Of a DNA stretch of 10,311 bases, positions 1 through 6,559 are shown piece after piece; position 1 is the first letter of the stretch, and each line of letters opens with the position of its first letter. A program made the position numbers and the translations under genes. The notes below the pieces were generated by a model. The model saw only the letters and a program-made list of their open reading frames with translations. It was not told the DNA's origin and did not search any database. The stretch is from contig JALVPX010000210.1 of NCBI GenBank assembly GCA_027031565.1, forward strand, positions 1 through 10,311, given 5' to 3'. The DNA comes from Deltaproteobacteria bacterium (GTDB taxonomy: Bacteria; Desulfobacterota; Dissulfuribacteria; Dissulfuribacterales; JALVPX01).

Positions 1-308
1 TTCTGGTACAGATGTTTGAAAATGTCTTGATCAACGCATTGGAAGCCCAGCCCCATGGCGGCAGGATAGCCGTAGAACTTCATCTGCAAAAAGATTGGGC
101 AGTTCTGACCGTAACCAATCCCGGGGACATACCCAAAGGCAGCGATATCGAGAAGATATTTTCACCATATTTTACCTTGAAGACACGGGGAACCGGGCTT
201 GGGCTTGCCATAATTGAAAAGATAGCAAAGGCGCATGGGGGTAAAGTGAACGCTTCTGTCAAGGACGAAACAGAATTCCAACTCGAGATAAGGTTGCCGA
301 CAGGATAG
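1..308 (+). CDS. Sensor histidine kinase, C-terminal ATPase end (5' truncated by window)
   Basis: This is the last ~102 codons of a sensor histidine kinase. The reading frame is open to the window edge, so the ATG at 12 is an internal Met, not a start. The visible part is the HATPase_c (GHKL) domain. The N-box is FENVLINALEA. A G1-like turn, TNPGDIP, takes the form often seen in NtrB/PAS-type kinases. An F-box (IFSPYFTLK) and a G2 box (GTGLGLAI) lead into a typical IIEKIAKAHGG ending. The enzyme would autophosphorylate a histidine in the missing dimerisation domain and pass the phosphate to its partner regulator. The stop is one base before the ATG of the downstream NtrC-type regulator, so the two are almost certainly a cognate, translationally coupled pair. 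Sensor domains and membrane segments lie outside the window, so the stimulus is unknown. Confidence 0.93.
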   Translation, partial: LVQMFENVLINALEAQPHGGRIAVELHLQKDWAVLTVTNPGDIPKGSDIEKIFSPYFTLKTRGTGLGLAIIEKIAKAHGGKVNASVKDETEFQLEIRLPTG

Positions 309-309
309 C

Positions 310-1650
310 ATGAAAATTTTGATAGTAGATGATGAAGCTGTTCAACGGGAGCTGCTTCAGGGTTTCCTGGAAAAAAAGGGCTACGAGGTTTTCTGTGCAG
401 AAAATGGCCGGCAGGCCCTTGAAACTTTCCGCAGGGAGGCAGTCGGCCTGGTACTGCTCGACCACAAGATGCCCGGCATGACCGGGGACCAGGTACTTGA
501 AGAGATAAAAAAGATTAATCCGGAAACACGCGTTATCATGATTACCGCCTACGGAGACGTGGCTACCGCAGTTTCCAGCATGAAACTGGGAGCCCTGGAT
601 TTCCTTGAAAAGCCAATCGATCTTGAGGAATTGCTGCAAAAGATTGAACGGGCCGAACAGGAATCCCTGGTAGAAGAGGATGTGCGGCAGGTGGAGGAGT
701 TTATCTCAGATTCCCCTCTGCCAATCAATATCATAGCCAAAAGCTCCCAAATGAATGAGGCAATATCACTGGCAAGACGGGTGTCAGAGACTCCCTGGCC
801 CGTCTTGATAAAAGGTGAAACCGGTACAGGAAAAGAACTCCTGGCAAAGCTCATCCATTATCTCAGCCCCCGCAAGGATGCCCCTTTTATTGAAGTTAAT
901 TGTGCTGCCGTGCCGGAAAACCTCTTTGAAAGCGAGCTTTTCGGCCATGAAAAAGGGGCCTTTACCGGGGCCTCAAATCTCAGGCGGGGCCGTTTTGAGC
1001 TGGCCCACACTGGCACCATTTTCCTTGATGAAATAGGCGAGCTGCCTCTCAATCTCCAGCCCAAGCTGCTCAGGTGCCTCCAGGAAAAGAGGATCACCAG
1101 GGTGGGGGGAGAAAAAGATATCAAAGTGGATGTGAGGATAGTCGCGGCCACAAACAGGGATTTAAAGGCTATGGCCATCGAGGGCAGCTTCAGAGAGGAT
1201 CTCTATTACAGGCTCAATGTATTTGAAATAGAGATTCCACCGCTTAGAAGACGCAAGGAAGACATACCGCCCCTGCTCGATTTCTTTTTGAAGAAATACA
1301 GCCCAAGGCCCGTGGAACTATCACCCGAAGCCAAGGATCTTTTAATCAGATATCCATACCCTGGCAATGTGAGGGAGCTTGAACACGTTGTCCAAAGATT
1401 GGTGACCCTGGCAAGGGGAAGCATAGTCCGGGTCACGGACCTCCCTCCTGAAATCAGGCATCACCAGATTACGTCAACAGGAACCCTTGAGGATAGATTG
1501 AAAGCGGTGGAAAAGGAGATGATCTTGAATGCCCTTGAAAAGAATAACTGGGTCCAAACAAGGGCTGCCGAGTCCCTGGGCATAAGTGAGAGGGTCCTGC
1601 GCTACAAAATGGATAAACATGGAATCAAGCGTTCCAGGTCAGGGAATTGA
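310..1650 (+). CDS. NtrC-family sigma-54-dependent response regulator
   Basis: Full-length 446-residue activator with the classic three-part layout. The receiver domain (about 1-120) carries the acidic pair D7/D8, phospho-acceptor D51 (LLDHKMPG), T79 and K101. The AAA+ domain (about 140-370) has Walker A GETGTGKE at 169-176, the sigma-54 contact loop GAFTGA at 216-221, Walker B TIFLDEIGE at 236-244, and a GNVREL sensor II motif at 352-357. The C-terminal Fis-type helix-turn-helix lies at about 405-440 (AAESLGISERVLRYKMDKHGI). The intact GAFTGA loop means it should remodel the sigma-54 closed complex and not act as a plain repressor. The start lies two bases past the kinase stop. The adjacent intergenic region holds a sigma-54 promoter and an inverted repeat, an obvious candidate target. 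The regulated stimulus, and which named subfamily (ZraR/AtoC/HydG-like) it belongs to, cannot be decided here. Confidence 0.96.
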   Translation: MKILIVDDEAVQRELLQGFLEKKGYEVFCAENGRQALETFRREAVGLVLLDHKMPGMTGDQVLEEIKKINPETRVIMITAYGDVATAVSSMKLGALDFLEKPIDLEELLQKIERAEQESLVEEDVRQVEEFISDSPLPINIIAKSSQMNEAISLARRVSETPWPVLIKGETGTGKELLAKLIHYLSPRKDAPFIEVNCAAVPENLFESELFGHEKGAFTGASNLRRGRFELAHTGTIFLDEIGELPLNLQPKLLRCLQEKRITRVGGEKDIKVDVRIVAATNRDLKAMAIEGSFREDLYYRLNVFEIEIPPLRRRKEDIPPLLDFFLKKYSPRPVELSPEAKDLLIRYPYPGNVRELEHVVQRLVTLARGSIVRVTDLPPEIRHHQITSTGTLEDRLKAVEKEMILNALEKNNWVQTRAAESLGISERVLRYKMDKHGIKRSRSGN

Positions 1651-1663
1651 CCTTGCGCCTTCT

Positions 1664-1700
1664 TTCGACAATTTTGTCTAGCCTATCCATTGTTGTCGAA
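1664..1700. promoter_or_regulatory. Inverted repeat, candidate enhancer (UAS) for the NtrC-type regulator
   Basis: TTCGACAA at 1664-1671 is matched by its exact reverse complement TTGTCGAA at 1693-1700. The first arm is also half of a compact dyad, GACAA-TT-TTGTC, at 1667-1678. Around the second arm there is a TGTT/AACA dyad at 1691-1702. The two dyad centres are about 24 bases apart and lie roughly 90-115 bases upstream of the expected start site of the sigma-54 promoter, a typical distance for enhancer sites of NtrC-family activators. No T-run follows, so a terminator for the regulator gene is less likely. Binding by the adjacent regulator is inferred from position only. Confidence 0.5.
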
Positions 1701-1761
1701 CACCCCCCTACGCCAGCCTGAACAACTAGCTGATATAACTCAATAATATTTCGATATCCCC

Positions 1762-1776
1762 TGGCACGATAATTGT
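1762..1776 (+). promoter_or_regulatory. Sigma-54 (RpoN) -24/-12 promoter
   Basis: TGGCACGATAATTGT fits the sigma-54 consensus TGGCAC-N5-TTGC with one mismatch at the last base (TTGT). The invariant GG (1763-1764) and the G of the -12 element (1775) are 12 bases apart, the required spacing. Transcription would begin near 1787, about 44 bases upstream of the DUF2202 gene. The upstream inverted repeat and the gene for a GAFTGA-bearing activator next door support the call. Confidence 0.8.
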
Positions 1777-1817
1777 TTTATCTCCTTTTGAAGAAAAAAA
1801 CATCTTTTTAAGTTTTT

Positions 1818-1824
1818 AAGGAGG
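1818..1824 (+). promoter_or_regulatory. Strong ribosome binding site for the DUF2202 gene
   Basis: AAGGAGG, a near-perfect Shine-Dalgarno sequence, lies six bases before the ATG at 1831. It fixes that start and suggests high expression once the gene is transcribed. Confidence 0.85.
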
Positions 1825-1830
1825 TCAATT

Positions 1831-2574
1831 ATGAGACGAAAATTTCATTACCAAGTGGCAGTAATTGTTCTGTTTACAGTAACGGCTTCAGCGTTGGGCT
1901 GGGCTCAGCCCGCCTGGCGCAGGCATGGGTGCGGGCCTTTGCACCGAGATGCAAATCCCGGCGTGGCCCGGCTGGTTTCAGCACTTCCCTATGAAGACTT
2001 GAGTATTGAAGAAAGGAGCGCACTGCTCAAGATGCGCGAAGAAGAAAAGCTTGCAAGGGATGTCTACAAGGTCCTTTACGATCTGTGGGGGCTCAGGATA
2101 TTTGCCAACATATCGAGGAGCGAGCAGCGTCACATGGATGCTATAAAGGCCTTGTTGGACAAGTACGACTTGCCGGACCCGGCAAATGATGAAGTGGCCG
2201 GCATGTTCAGCAGCCCGGAAATGCAAAAATTGTACAACGATCTTACGGCGCAAGGGGCCAAATCTGCTGTAGATGCCCTTCTGGTCGGGGCCACCATTGA
2301 AGACTTGGACATATTTGACCTCAAAGAAGGCCTCAAAAAGACAGACAATCAAGACGTGACCCTTGTTTTCCAGAACCTGCTCAAGGGATCAAGGAATCAT
2401 CTAAGGGCCTTTTCCAGGGTACTTGGCATGTTCGGCCAAACCTATACGGCCCAATACCTGGATCAGGACGAAGTTGATGCGATTATCCAGTCTCCGCGGG
2501 AAAGGGGACCGGTAAACCGTGATGGACTGCCTGTCCCAATGCCCTGGGGCAGAGACTGCAGGGGAATGAGGTAG
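1831..2574 (+). CDS. Secreted DUF2202 family protein (ferritin-like fold)
   Basis: A 247-residue protein with an N-terminal signal peptide: basic MRRK, hydrophobic core about 8-22, and probable cleavage near ALGWA-Q at 25-26. The mature part matches the DUF2202 pattern: LLKMREEEKLARDVY (65-79), NISRSEQRHMDA (93-104), GATIEDLDIFDL (153-164) and NLLKGSRNHLRAF (182-194). The Glu and His residues in these helices (for example E72, E98, H101, E157, H190) are positioned like the carboxylate/histidine ligands of a ferritin-like four-helix bundle, so a di-metal site is plausible but unproven. No reaction is established for the family. The tail after about 222 is Arg/Gly/Pro-rich. It is the first gene behind the sigma-54 promoter, with a strong ribosome binding site, and is followed after 40 bases by another secreted protein. 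Metal or stress handling in the envelope is a guess. Confidence 0.92.
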   Translation: MRRKFHYQVAVIVLFTVTASALGWAQPAWRRHGCGPLHRDANPGVARLVSALPYEDLSIEERSALLKMREEEKLARDVYKVLYDLWGLRIFANISRSEQRHMDAIKALLDKYDLPDPANDEVAGMFSSPEMQKLYNDLTAQGAKSAVDALLVGATIEDLDIFDLKEGLKKTDNQDVTLVFQNLLKGSRNHLRAFSRVLGMFGQTYTAQYLDQDEVDAIIQSPRERGPVNRDGLPVPMPWGRDCRGMR

Positions 2575-2600
2575 CCATCCCCGTTATTGGACCCTGATTG

Positions 2601-2608
2601 AAAGGAGG
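2601..2608 (+). promoter_or_regulatory. Strong ribosome binding site for the small secreted protein
   Basis: AAAGGAGG lies six bases before the ATG at 2615. A near-ideal Shine-Dalgarno in front of such a short frame supports it as a genuinely expressed gene. Confidence 0.8.
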
Positions 2609-2614
2609 AAGACA

Positions 2615-2929
2615 ATGAAACAGTTGTTCAGAACAGGCTTGATAACCTTTGCACTGCTTCTTGGTTATGCCGGCGCATCTTTTGCGGGCACTGTGTGGTC
2701 AGTCACCATCGGCAACTATCCTGCGCGAAGACCAGTGGTCAGGACGGTGCTCCACACCCCGGCAGTCAACTATGTTGTCACAAAGAATTGCAGGCCGCGC
2801 CGGTGGCATCGCTTAAAGAGGCACAAGAGGGTACACAGGGTAGTCTATACCCCGGCAGTGATAATCACCCCGGCCGGTTATGTCGATTACAATATCCATG
2901 TGACAGGTGCAGGATTCTATCTCTGGTAG
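2615..2929 (+). CDS. Small basic secreted protein of unknown function
   Basis: I do not recognise a family. The 104-residue product has a clear signal peptide: MKQLFR, a hydrophobic core at about 8-18, and predicted cleavage after ASFA at 24. The mature protein is about 80 residues. It contains two similar segments, VLHTPAVNYVV (45-55) and VVYTPAVIITPAGYV (76-90). They flank a strongly cationic patch, residues 60-76, rich in Arg, Lys and His with one Cys at 59. The C-terminus is aromatic and glycine-containing (GAGFYLW). This resembles short periplasmic or surface proteins with beta-strand repeats around a charged linker. It starts 40 bases after the DUF2202 stop with no intervening promoter seen and is followed by a terminator. 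It is therefore probably the second gene of the sigma-54 unit and may act with the DUF2202 protein. His and Cys could bind metal, but this is speculation. Confidence 0.85.
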   Translation: MKQLFRTGLITFALLLGYAGASFAGTVWSVTIGNYPARRPVVRTVLHTPAVNYVVTKNCRPRRWHRLKRHKRVHRVVYTPAVIITPAGYVDYNIHVTGAGFYLW

Positions 2930-2955
2930 ACCTCTATTTCCGCACCGCCTCTTTT

Positions 2956-2989
2956 CCCCTGGAATATCCAAAGTCTTCCAGGGGTTTTT
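2956..2989 (+). terminator. Rho-independent terminator closing the sigma-54 unit
   Basis: CCCCTGGAA (2956-2964) and TTCCAGGGG (2976-2984) form a perfect 9-bp stem with an 11-base loop, followed directly by TTTTT (2985-2989). It lies 27 bases after the stop of the small secreted protein and separates this unit from pyrE. It also argues against the longer in-frame pyrE extension that would read through it. Confidence 0.92.
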
Positions 2990-3014
2990 CATTTCCGGCC
3001 CGCTCCCGAGACCA

Positions 3015-3043
3015 TTGCCAATTTCATTGCTGCCAAGTAAAAA
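3015..3043 (+). promoter_or_regulatory. Possible sigma-70-type promoter for the pyrE-nnr-nfo operon
   Basis: TTGCCA (3015-3020) and TAAAAA (3038-3043) are separated by 17 bases, matching the -35 and -10 boxes at 5/6 and 4/6. It sits just after the terminator and about 50 bases before pyrE, in the only gap where an operon promoter can lie. A small hairpin (AACAGG at 3044-3049 with CCTGTT at 3060-3065) lies in the leader. It is not followed by a T-run, so pyrimidine attenuation is not evident. Confidence 0.35.
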
Positions 3044-3092
3044 AACAGGAGACAACAAACCTGTTATCAGGACATTACCAGGGAGCGGAAAC

Positions 3093-3650
3093 ATGAAGAA
3101 CAAAGAATGGGAAAGGTTGAGGGAACTCATCTCCACCCTTTCGTACAAGGAAGGTACATTCACCCTCACCTCTGGCAGAAAAAGTGATTTTTACATTGAC
3201 TGCAAACAAACAACGCTGTCAGCCGAAGGCGCATATTTGTGCGGCAGGCTCATGCATGAAAAAATCATATCGTCAGGTGTGATGTGCAGCGGCGTGGGGG
3301 GCATGACCCTTGGGGCTGATCCCCTGGTGACTGCTGTTTCCATAGTAAGCTTCCTGGAAGGAAACCCGGTTCCTGCTTTCATAATCAGAAAAGAGAAAAA
3401 GGGCCATGGCACAGGATCATGGATCGAAGGCAAGGCGAATATTCCTGAAGGAAGCACTGTGGCGCTCTTGGAAGACGTTGTCACCACTGGGGGAACCCTC
3501 ATAAAGGCCATAGAACGCACAGAAGAAGATGGCTACAGGGTAGGATGCGTCGTAGCCCTGGTGGACAGGCTCGAGGGAGGGCGAGAAAGGCTGAAAGAAA
3601 AGGGCTACGATCTGATTTCCCTGTTTTCGAGAAAGGACTTTGTGAAATGA
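3093..3650 (+). CDS. pyrE: Orotate phosphoribosyltransferase
   Basis: A 185-residue enzyme that joins orotate and PRPP to give orotidine 5'-monophosphate, in cytosolic pyrimidine synthesis. Visible motifs: the N-terminal FTLTSGRKSDFYIDCK block (23-38) typical of OPRTase, the flexible catalytic loop IIRKEKKGHGTG (97-108), and the PRPP-binding signature ALLEDVVTTGGT (124-135). The ATG at 3093 is chosen because the protein then begins where family members begin and GGGAG (3081-3085) precedes it. The open frame reaches back to 2907, but that extension crosses the terminator and has no family resemblance. The stop overlaps the start of nnr by the ATGA arrangement, so the genes are coupled. Confidence 0.95.
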   Translation: MKNKEWERLRELISTLSYKEGTFTLTSGRKSDFYIDCKQTTLSAEGAYLCGRLMHEKIISSGVMCSGVGGMTLGADPLVTAVSIVSFLEGNPVPAFIIRKEKKGHGTGSWIEGKANIPEGSTVALLEDVVTTGGTLIKAIERTEEDGYRVGCVVALVDRLEGGRERLKEKGYDLISLFSRKDFVK

Positions 3651-5218
3651 AAACGGGTCCGCTGCCGATTGTCACCCCAGGCCAGATGCAGTCCCTGGAT
3701 GCAGAGGCCATAGAAAAATATCAGATTCCAGGCCTGGTCCTGATGGAAAATGCAGGCAGGGGCAGCGCTGAATTCATCCTAAGTGAATTCGGCGCCCAAT
3801 GTTCGAAAGGAATTGCTGTCTTGTGCGGACCAGGCAACAACGGCGGAGATGGTTTCGTGATTGCCAGGCACCTTTTTCAGCATGGAGTCAGGGTCCGCAT
3901 ATTTTGCTTGGCTCCAATTGAAAAATTCAAGGGCGATGCCCTGGCCAACTACGTGATTGCGAGAAATCTCCACATACCCTTTTCAGAAATCTTGTCGGAT
4001 CATGATGCAAGGGGCCTCGAAGATACCCTGGGAAGTTACGGCCTCATTGTGGATGCAATTTTTGGAACAGGCCTGTCCAGAGCGGTTTCTGGCAGGTTCG
4101 CCCTGGCCATAGAGGCTGCAAACAACTCATCCCTTCCCATTGTTTCAATCGACATACCCTCTGGAATTTCAGGTCAGACAGGCCACGTGTTGGGGTGCGC
4201 AATAAAGGCGGCAGCCACGTGCACCATGGCGCTGCCCAAGGTCGGCCTGGTAACTAGCCCGGGATTCGAATTCACCGGCAGGCTCCACGTCGTGGAGATA
4301 GGCATCCCAGTGCAGGCAGTGGAGGCGGCAGGCATCCCTTCCTTTTTGATCACAAAGGAATATGCGGCATCCATCCTTCCTGAAAGGCCGCTTTCAGGGC
4401 ACAAAGGCACCTTTGGACACCTGCTCATAGTTTCCGGCTCCAGGGGGAAGACAGGCGCAGCGGCCCTGTGTGCCTTGGGGGCCCTCAGGTCGGGGGCCGG
4501 GCTTACCACGCTGGCCATACCCGAAGGCTCACAGCCTGTCATGGCTGAAAAGCTTACAGAGGCCATGACACTTCCAATCCCCCAAAATGAACAAGGCTCC
4601 CTCTCCCGCAAGGCCTTACCGCTGCTCCTCGAAGAAATGTCAGGCAAGAAGGCCCTGGCTGTTGGTCCAGGGGCAGGAGTGGATGAAGAAGCCCAGGAAA
4701 CATTGAGGAGCCTTGTCCTGGAATCCACGGTGCCTGTTGTGGCCGATGCAGACGCATTGACCGCTATATCAAAAAGAGCTGCCGACCTTCAAAAATCCAA
4801 GGCCCCCATACTGCTTACGCCTCACCCTGGGGAGATGGCCCGTCTGCTTCACTGCTCGACCAGGGATGTTCAGGCAGACAGGGTAAAGGCGGCGTGTGAT
4901 CTGGCTGCCGAGACAGGGGCCACGGTTCTCCTCAAAGGGGCGCGTACGGTCATTGCTGGGCCTGACGGGAAATATGCCATAAACCCGACTGGAAATCCCG
5001 GCATGGGATGCGGCGGCATGGGAGACGTGCTAACAGGGGTGGTGGGAGGCCTGGTAGCGCAGGGATGTCCTGCCTTCGAGGCGGCATGCCTGGGAGCCTA
5101 TGCTCATGGGCTGGCAGGCGACCAGATCGCCTCGTTTAAGGGCCCCTGGGGTTATCTTGCATCAGAGGTGGCAGACTGGCTGCCGAGGGTGTGGAAGCAG
5201 CTCCAGGCATGCACCTGA
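3647..5218 (+). CDS. nnr: Bifunctional NAD(P)H-hydrate repair enzyme (epimerase / ADP-dependent dehydratase)
   Basis: A 523-residue fusion that repairs damaged nicotinamide cofactors. The N-terminal YjeF_N domain (about 1-225) interconverts R and S forms of NAD(P)H hydrate. The C-terminal ribokinase-like domain (about 235-520) dehydrates the S form using ADP. Epimerase motifs: GPGNNGGDGF (61-70), DAIFGTGL (136-143) and SIDIPSGI (167-174). Dehydratase motifs: GHKGTFGHLLIVSGS (251-265), LTPHPGE (390-396) and GNPGMGCGGMGDVLTG (449-464), with D460 as the likely catalytic base. The start is the ATG overlapping the pyrE stop (ATGA), with AAAGGA 11 bases upstream. An in-frame extension to 3545 lies inside pyrE and is rejected. 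Length and order match the E. coli fusion form. The 3' end overlaps the probable nfo start. Confidence 0.95.
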   Translation: MKTGPLPIVTPGQMQSLDAEAIEKYQIPGLVLMENAGRGSAEFILSEFGAQCSKGIAVLCGPGNNGGDGFVIARHLFQHGVRVRIFCLAPIEKFKGDALANYVIARNLHIPFSEILSDHDARGLEDTLGSYGLIVDAIFGTGLSRAVSGRFALAIEAANNSSLPIVSIDIPSGISGQTGHVLGCAIKAAATCTMALPKVGLVTSPGFEFTGRLHVVEIGIPVQAVEAAGIPSFLITKEYAASILPERPLSGHKGTFGHLLIVSGSRGKTGAAALCALGALRSGAGLTTLAIPEGSQPVMAEKLTEAMTLPIPQNEQGSLSRKALPLLLEEMSGKKALAVGPGAGVDEEAQETLRSLVLESTVPVVADADALTAISKRAADLQKSKAPILLTPHPGEMARLLHCSTRDVQADRVKAACDLAAETGATVLLKGARTVIAGPDGKYAINPTGNPGMGCGGMGDVLTGVVGGLVAQGCPAFEAACLGAYAHGLAGDQIASFKGPWGYLASEVADWLPRVWKQLQACT

Positions 5219-6105
5219 TGCCTTCCCTGCCCCATTCAAACACAGCCGGCCCACCGCTTGGCGCGCACATGTCGGTGGCAGGCGGAATCCACAACGCCAT
5301 AGACCATATCACCAGGGTCGGCGGCACGGCTCTGCAGATTTTCACCCGGAACCAGCGCCAATGGAATGCAAAACCTTTACAGGCTGATGAAATAAAGACT
5401 TTTAAAGACAAACGCGAAAAGGCGGGCCTTGAACATGTGGCCTCCCACGCCTCCTACCTTATCAATCTGGCCTCCCCCAAGCAGCAGATGCTCAACAATT
5501 CCATTAGAGCCATGGCAGACGAACTGGTGCGATGCCAACAGCTCGGTATAAAGTGGGTCGTGGTGCATCCAGGCAGCCACGGCGGCTCCGGCCTGGAATC
5601 AGGGCTTGAACGAGTGGCAAAAAGTGTGGATGCAGTGATTGAGCTTGCAGGCCCATCGGTCAAAAGCACCATCCTGCTCGAAACTACGGCAGGCCAAGGA
5701 ACATCCCTTGGCGCTGCATTCGACGAGCTGGAATTCATATTGAGTCGCACCCGGTTCCCGGAAAGGCTTGGCATATGCGTGGACACCTGCCACATCTTTG
5801 CGGCAGGTTATGACATTTCAGACAGCATTGGCTATGAAAAAACCATTTATGAACTAGAAAAGACAATTGGGCTGGAGCGTGTCAAGATGTTCCACCTGAA
5901 TGACTCGAAAAAGGAGGCAGGCAGCCGTATAGACCGTCACGAACACATAGGCAGGGGCAGGATTGGGCTGGATGGATTCGCGTGCCTGCTTAATGATGAA
6001 CGATGCAGGCACATACCCATGGTGCTCGAGACGCCAAAGTCCAAAGACCTTGCCGAAGATGTCGAGAATCTCAAGACCCTGAAGGGATTGATGAACAGTA
6101 AATAA
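5218..6105 (+). CDS. nfo: Endonuclease IV (AP endonuclease)
   Basis: A 295-residue TIM-barrel enzyme that cuts DNA 5' of abasic sites in base excision repair. The opening LGAHMSVAGGIHNA (14-27) is diagnostic. All nine metal ligands known for E. coli Nfo have counterparts: H77, H117, E155, D189, H192, H226, D239, H241 and E271, so a trinuclear zinc site should be intact. The start is uncertain. The ATG at 5218 overlaps the nnr stop as TGATG and fits coupling. ATG 5209 and GTG 5191 in the same frame are alternatives, adding 3 or 9 residues. None has an ideal ribosome binding site, and all leave a short non-conserved leader before LGAHMS. It is the last gene of the operon, and its 3' end abuts the repeat cluster. 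Confidence 0.95.
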   Translation: MPSLPHSNTAGPPLGAHMSVAGGIHNAIDHITRVGGTALQIFTRNQRQWNAKPLQADEIKTFKDKREKAGLEHVASHASYLINLASPKQQMLNNSIRAMADELVRCQQLGIKWVVVHPGSHGGSGLESGLERVAKSVDAVIELAGPSVKSTILLETTAGQGTSLGAAFDELEFILSRTRFPERLGICVDTCHIFAAGYDISDSIGYEKTIYELEKTIGLERVKMFHLNDSKKEAGSRIDRHEHIGRGRIGLDGFACLLNDERCRHIPMVLETPKSKDLAEDVENLKTLKGLMNSK

Positions 6106-6106
6106 T

Positions 6107-6121
6107 GGGCCGCCCGGTCAA
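6107..6121 (+). repeat. 15-base direct repeat, left copy
   Basis: GGGCCGCCCGGTCAA starts two bases after the nfo stop. The partner at 6858-6872 differs at one position. Together they bracket the repeat cluster. Whether they are a target duplication or remains of a duplicated sequence cannot be told. Confidence 0.6.
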
Positions 6122-6123
6122 TA

Positions 6124-6262
6124 TTAGGCTACCTATAAGATTGTTGTTCAAGAGCAAGGTCTGAGGAGCGAAAAAAAGCGCAGCATACTTGGGGTATGTG
6201 AGCTTTTTTCGCGACGAGAACGCAGCCATTGGGCAAAAAGACAATTTTTAGAGGTAGCCTAA
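6124..6262 (+). repeat. Palindromic repeat family A, copy A1
   Basis: About 139 bases with imperfect terminal inverted repeats. The left arm at 6124-6144 begins TTAGGCTACCT and ends ATTGT. The right arm at 6241-6262 is its complement apart from a mismatch or two and a one-base bulge. Inside is a second hairpin: GCGAAAAAAAGC (6168-6179) pairs with GCTTTTTTCGC (6202-6212), topped by CATAC/GTATG (6184-6188, 6194-6198). A 36-base block at 6219-6254 is identical to 6790-6825 in copy A2. A shorter motif at 6147-6163 matches A2 at 15 of 17 bases. The right edge (AGCC-TAAA-GGCT then T-run, 6256-6271) could act as a weak terminator for nfo. No protein is encoded. It looks like a non-autonomous dispersed repeat. 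Confidence 0.85.
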
Positions 6263-6376
6263 AGGCTTTTTATCTCGAAGAGTCCTTGACTCTCATGCTT
6301 TTAGAAATCGACCGTACAGTTTTTTAAAAGTCTTTTTAAAAGAAATCCTATGGTCTTTGAAGACAGAGCCGGATCA

Positions 6377-6482
6377 GGTCTAGTGTGTGGCTCCTGAAGA
6401 GTTTTCAGCGTGAATGGGATTAAGATGTGGTGTAGCCGCACGAAAAGAACTCTGAAAACTCTAAAGGAGACACCACTAGACC
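6377..6482 (-). repeat. Palindromic repeat family B, copy B1 (inverted relative to B2)
   Basis: A 106-base stem-loop. Left arm: GGTCTAGTG (6377-6385), a 5-base spacer, CTCCT (6391-6395), a 2-base internal loop, then AGAGTTTTCAG (6398-6408). The right arm mirrors each block: CTGAAAACTCT (6452-6462), AGGAG (6465-6469), CACTAGACC (6474-6482). The loop is 43 bases (6409-6451). Read on the minus strand it lines up with B2: GTGCGGCT near the start of the loop and ATCC..TTCACG at its end. The arm sequences differ from B2, but pairing is kept. The strand given is the one whose loop matches B2 read on plus. Confidence 0.88.
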
Positions 6483-6559
6483 TTGTAAAAGAATTAAAAC
6501 CAGGGAACAACCATTTATGCGCGTTTCTGAAATATACCTTTCTTAACTGTCTTTAATGG

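Noticed and set aside
1..308. Degenerate G1 box in the kinase suggesting an inactive enzyme
   Set aside because: The NPGDIP form is common in functional NtrB-like kinases, and the N, F and G2 boxes are intact.
2907..3092. In-frame N-terminal extension of pyrE
   Set aside because: It crosses the strong terminator at 2956-2989 and has no OPRTase similarity. The ATG at 3093 gives the usual length.
3545..3646. In-frame extension of nnr into pyrE
   Set aside because: It would overlap pyrE by over 100 bases. The ATGA junction at 3647 gives a normal YjeF_N start.
4174..4728. 184-codon open frame on the minus strand opposite nnr
   Set aside because: It lies wholly within a well-supported gene, has no recognisable motif, and is a shadow of its codon pattern.
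6301..6510. Short minus-strand open frame in the repeat island
   Set aside because: It covers the B1 stem-loop, its sequence is dictated by the palindrome, and it has no ribosome binding site or family likeness.
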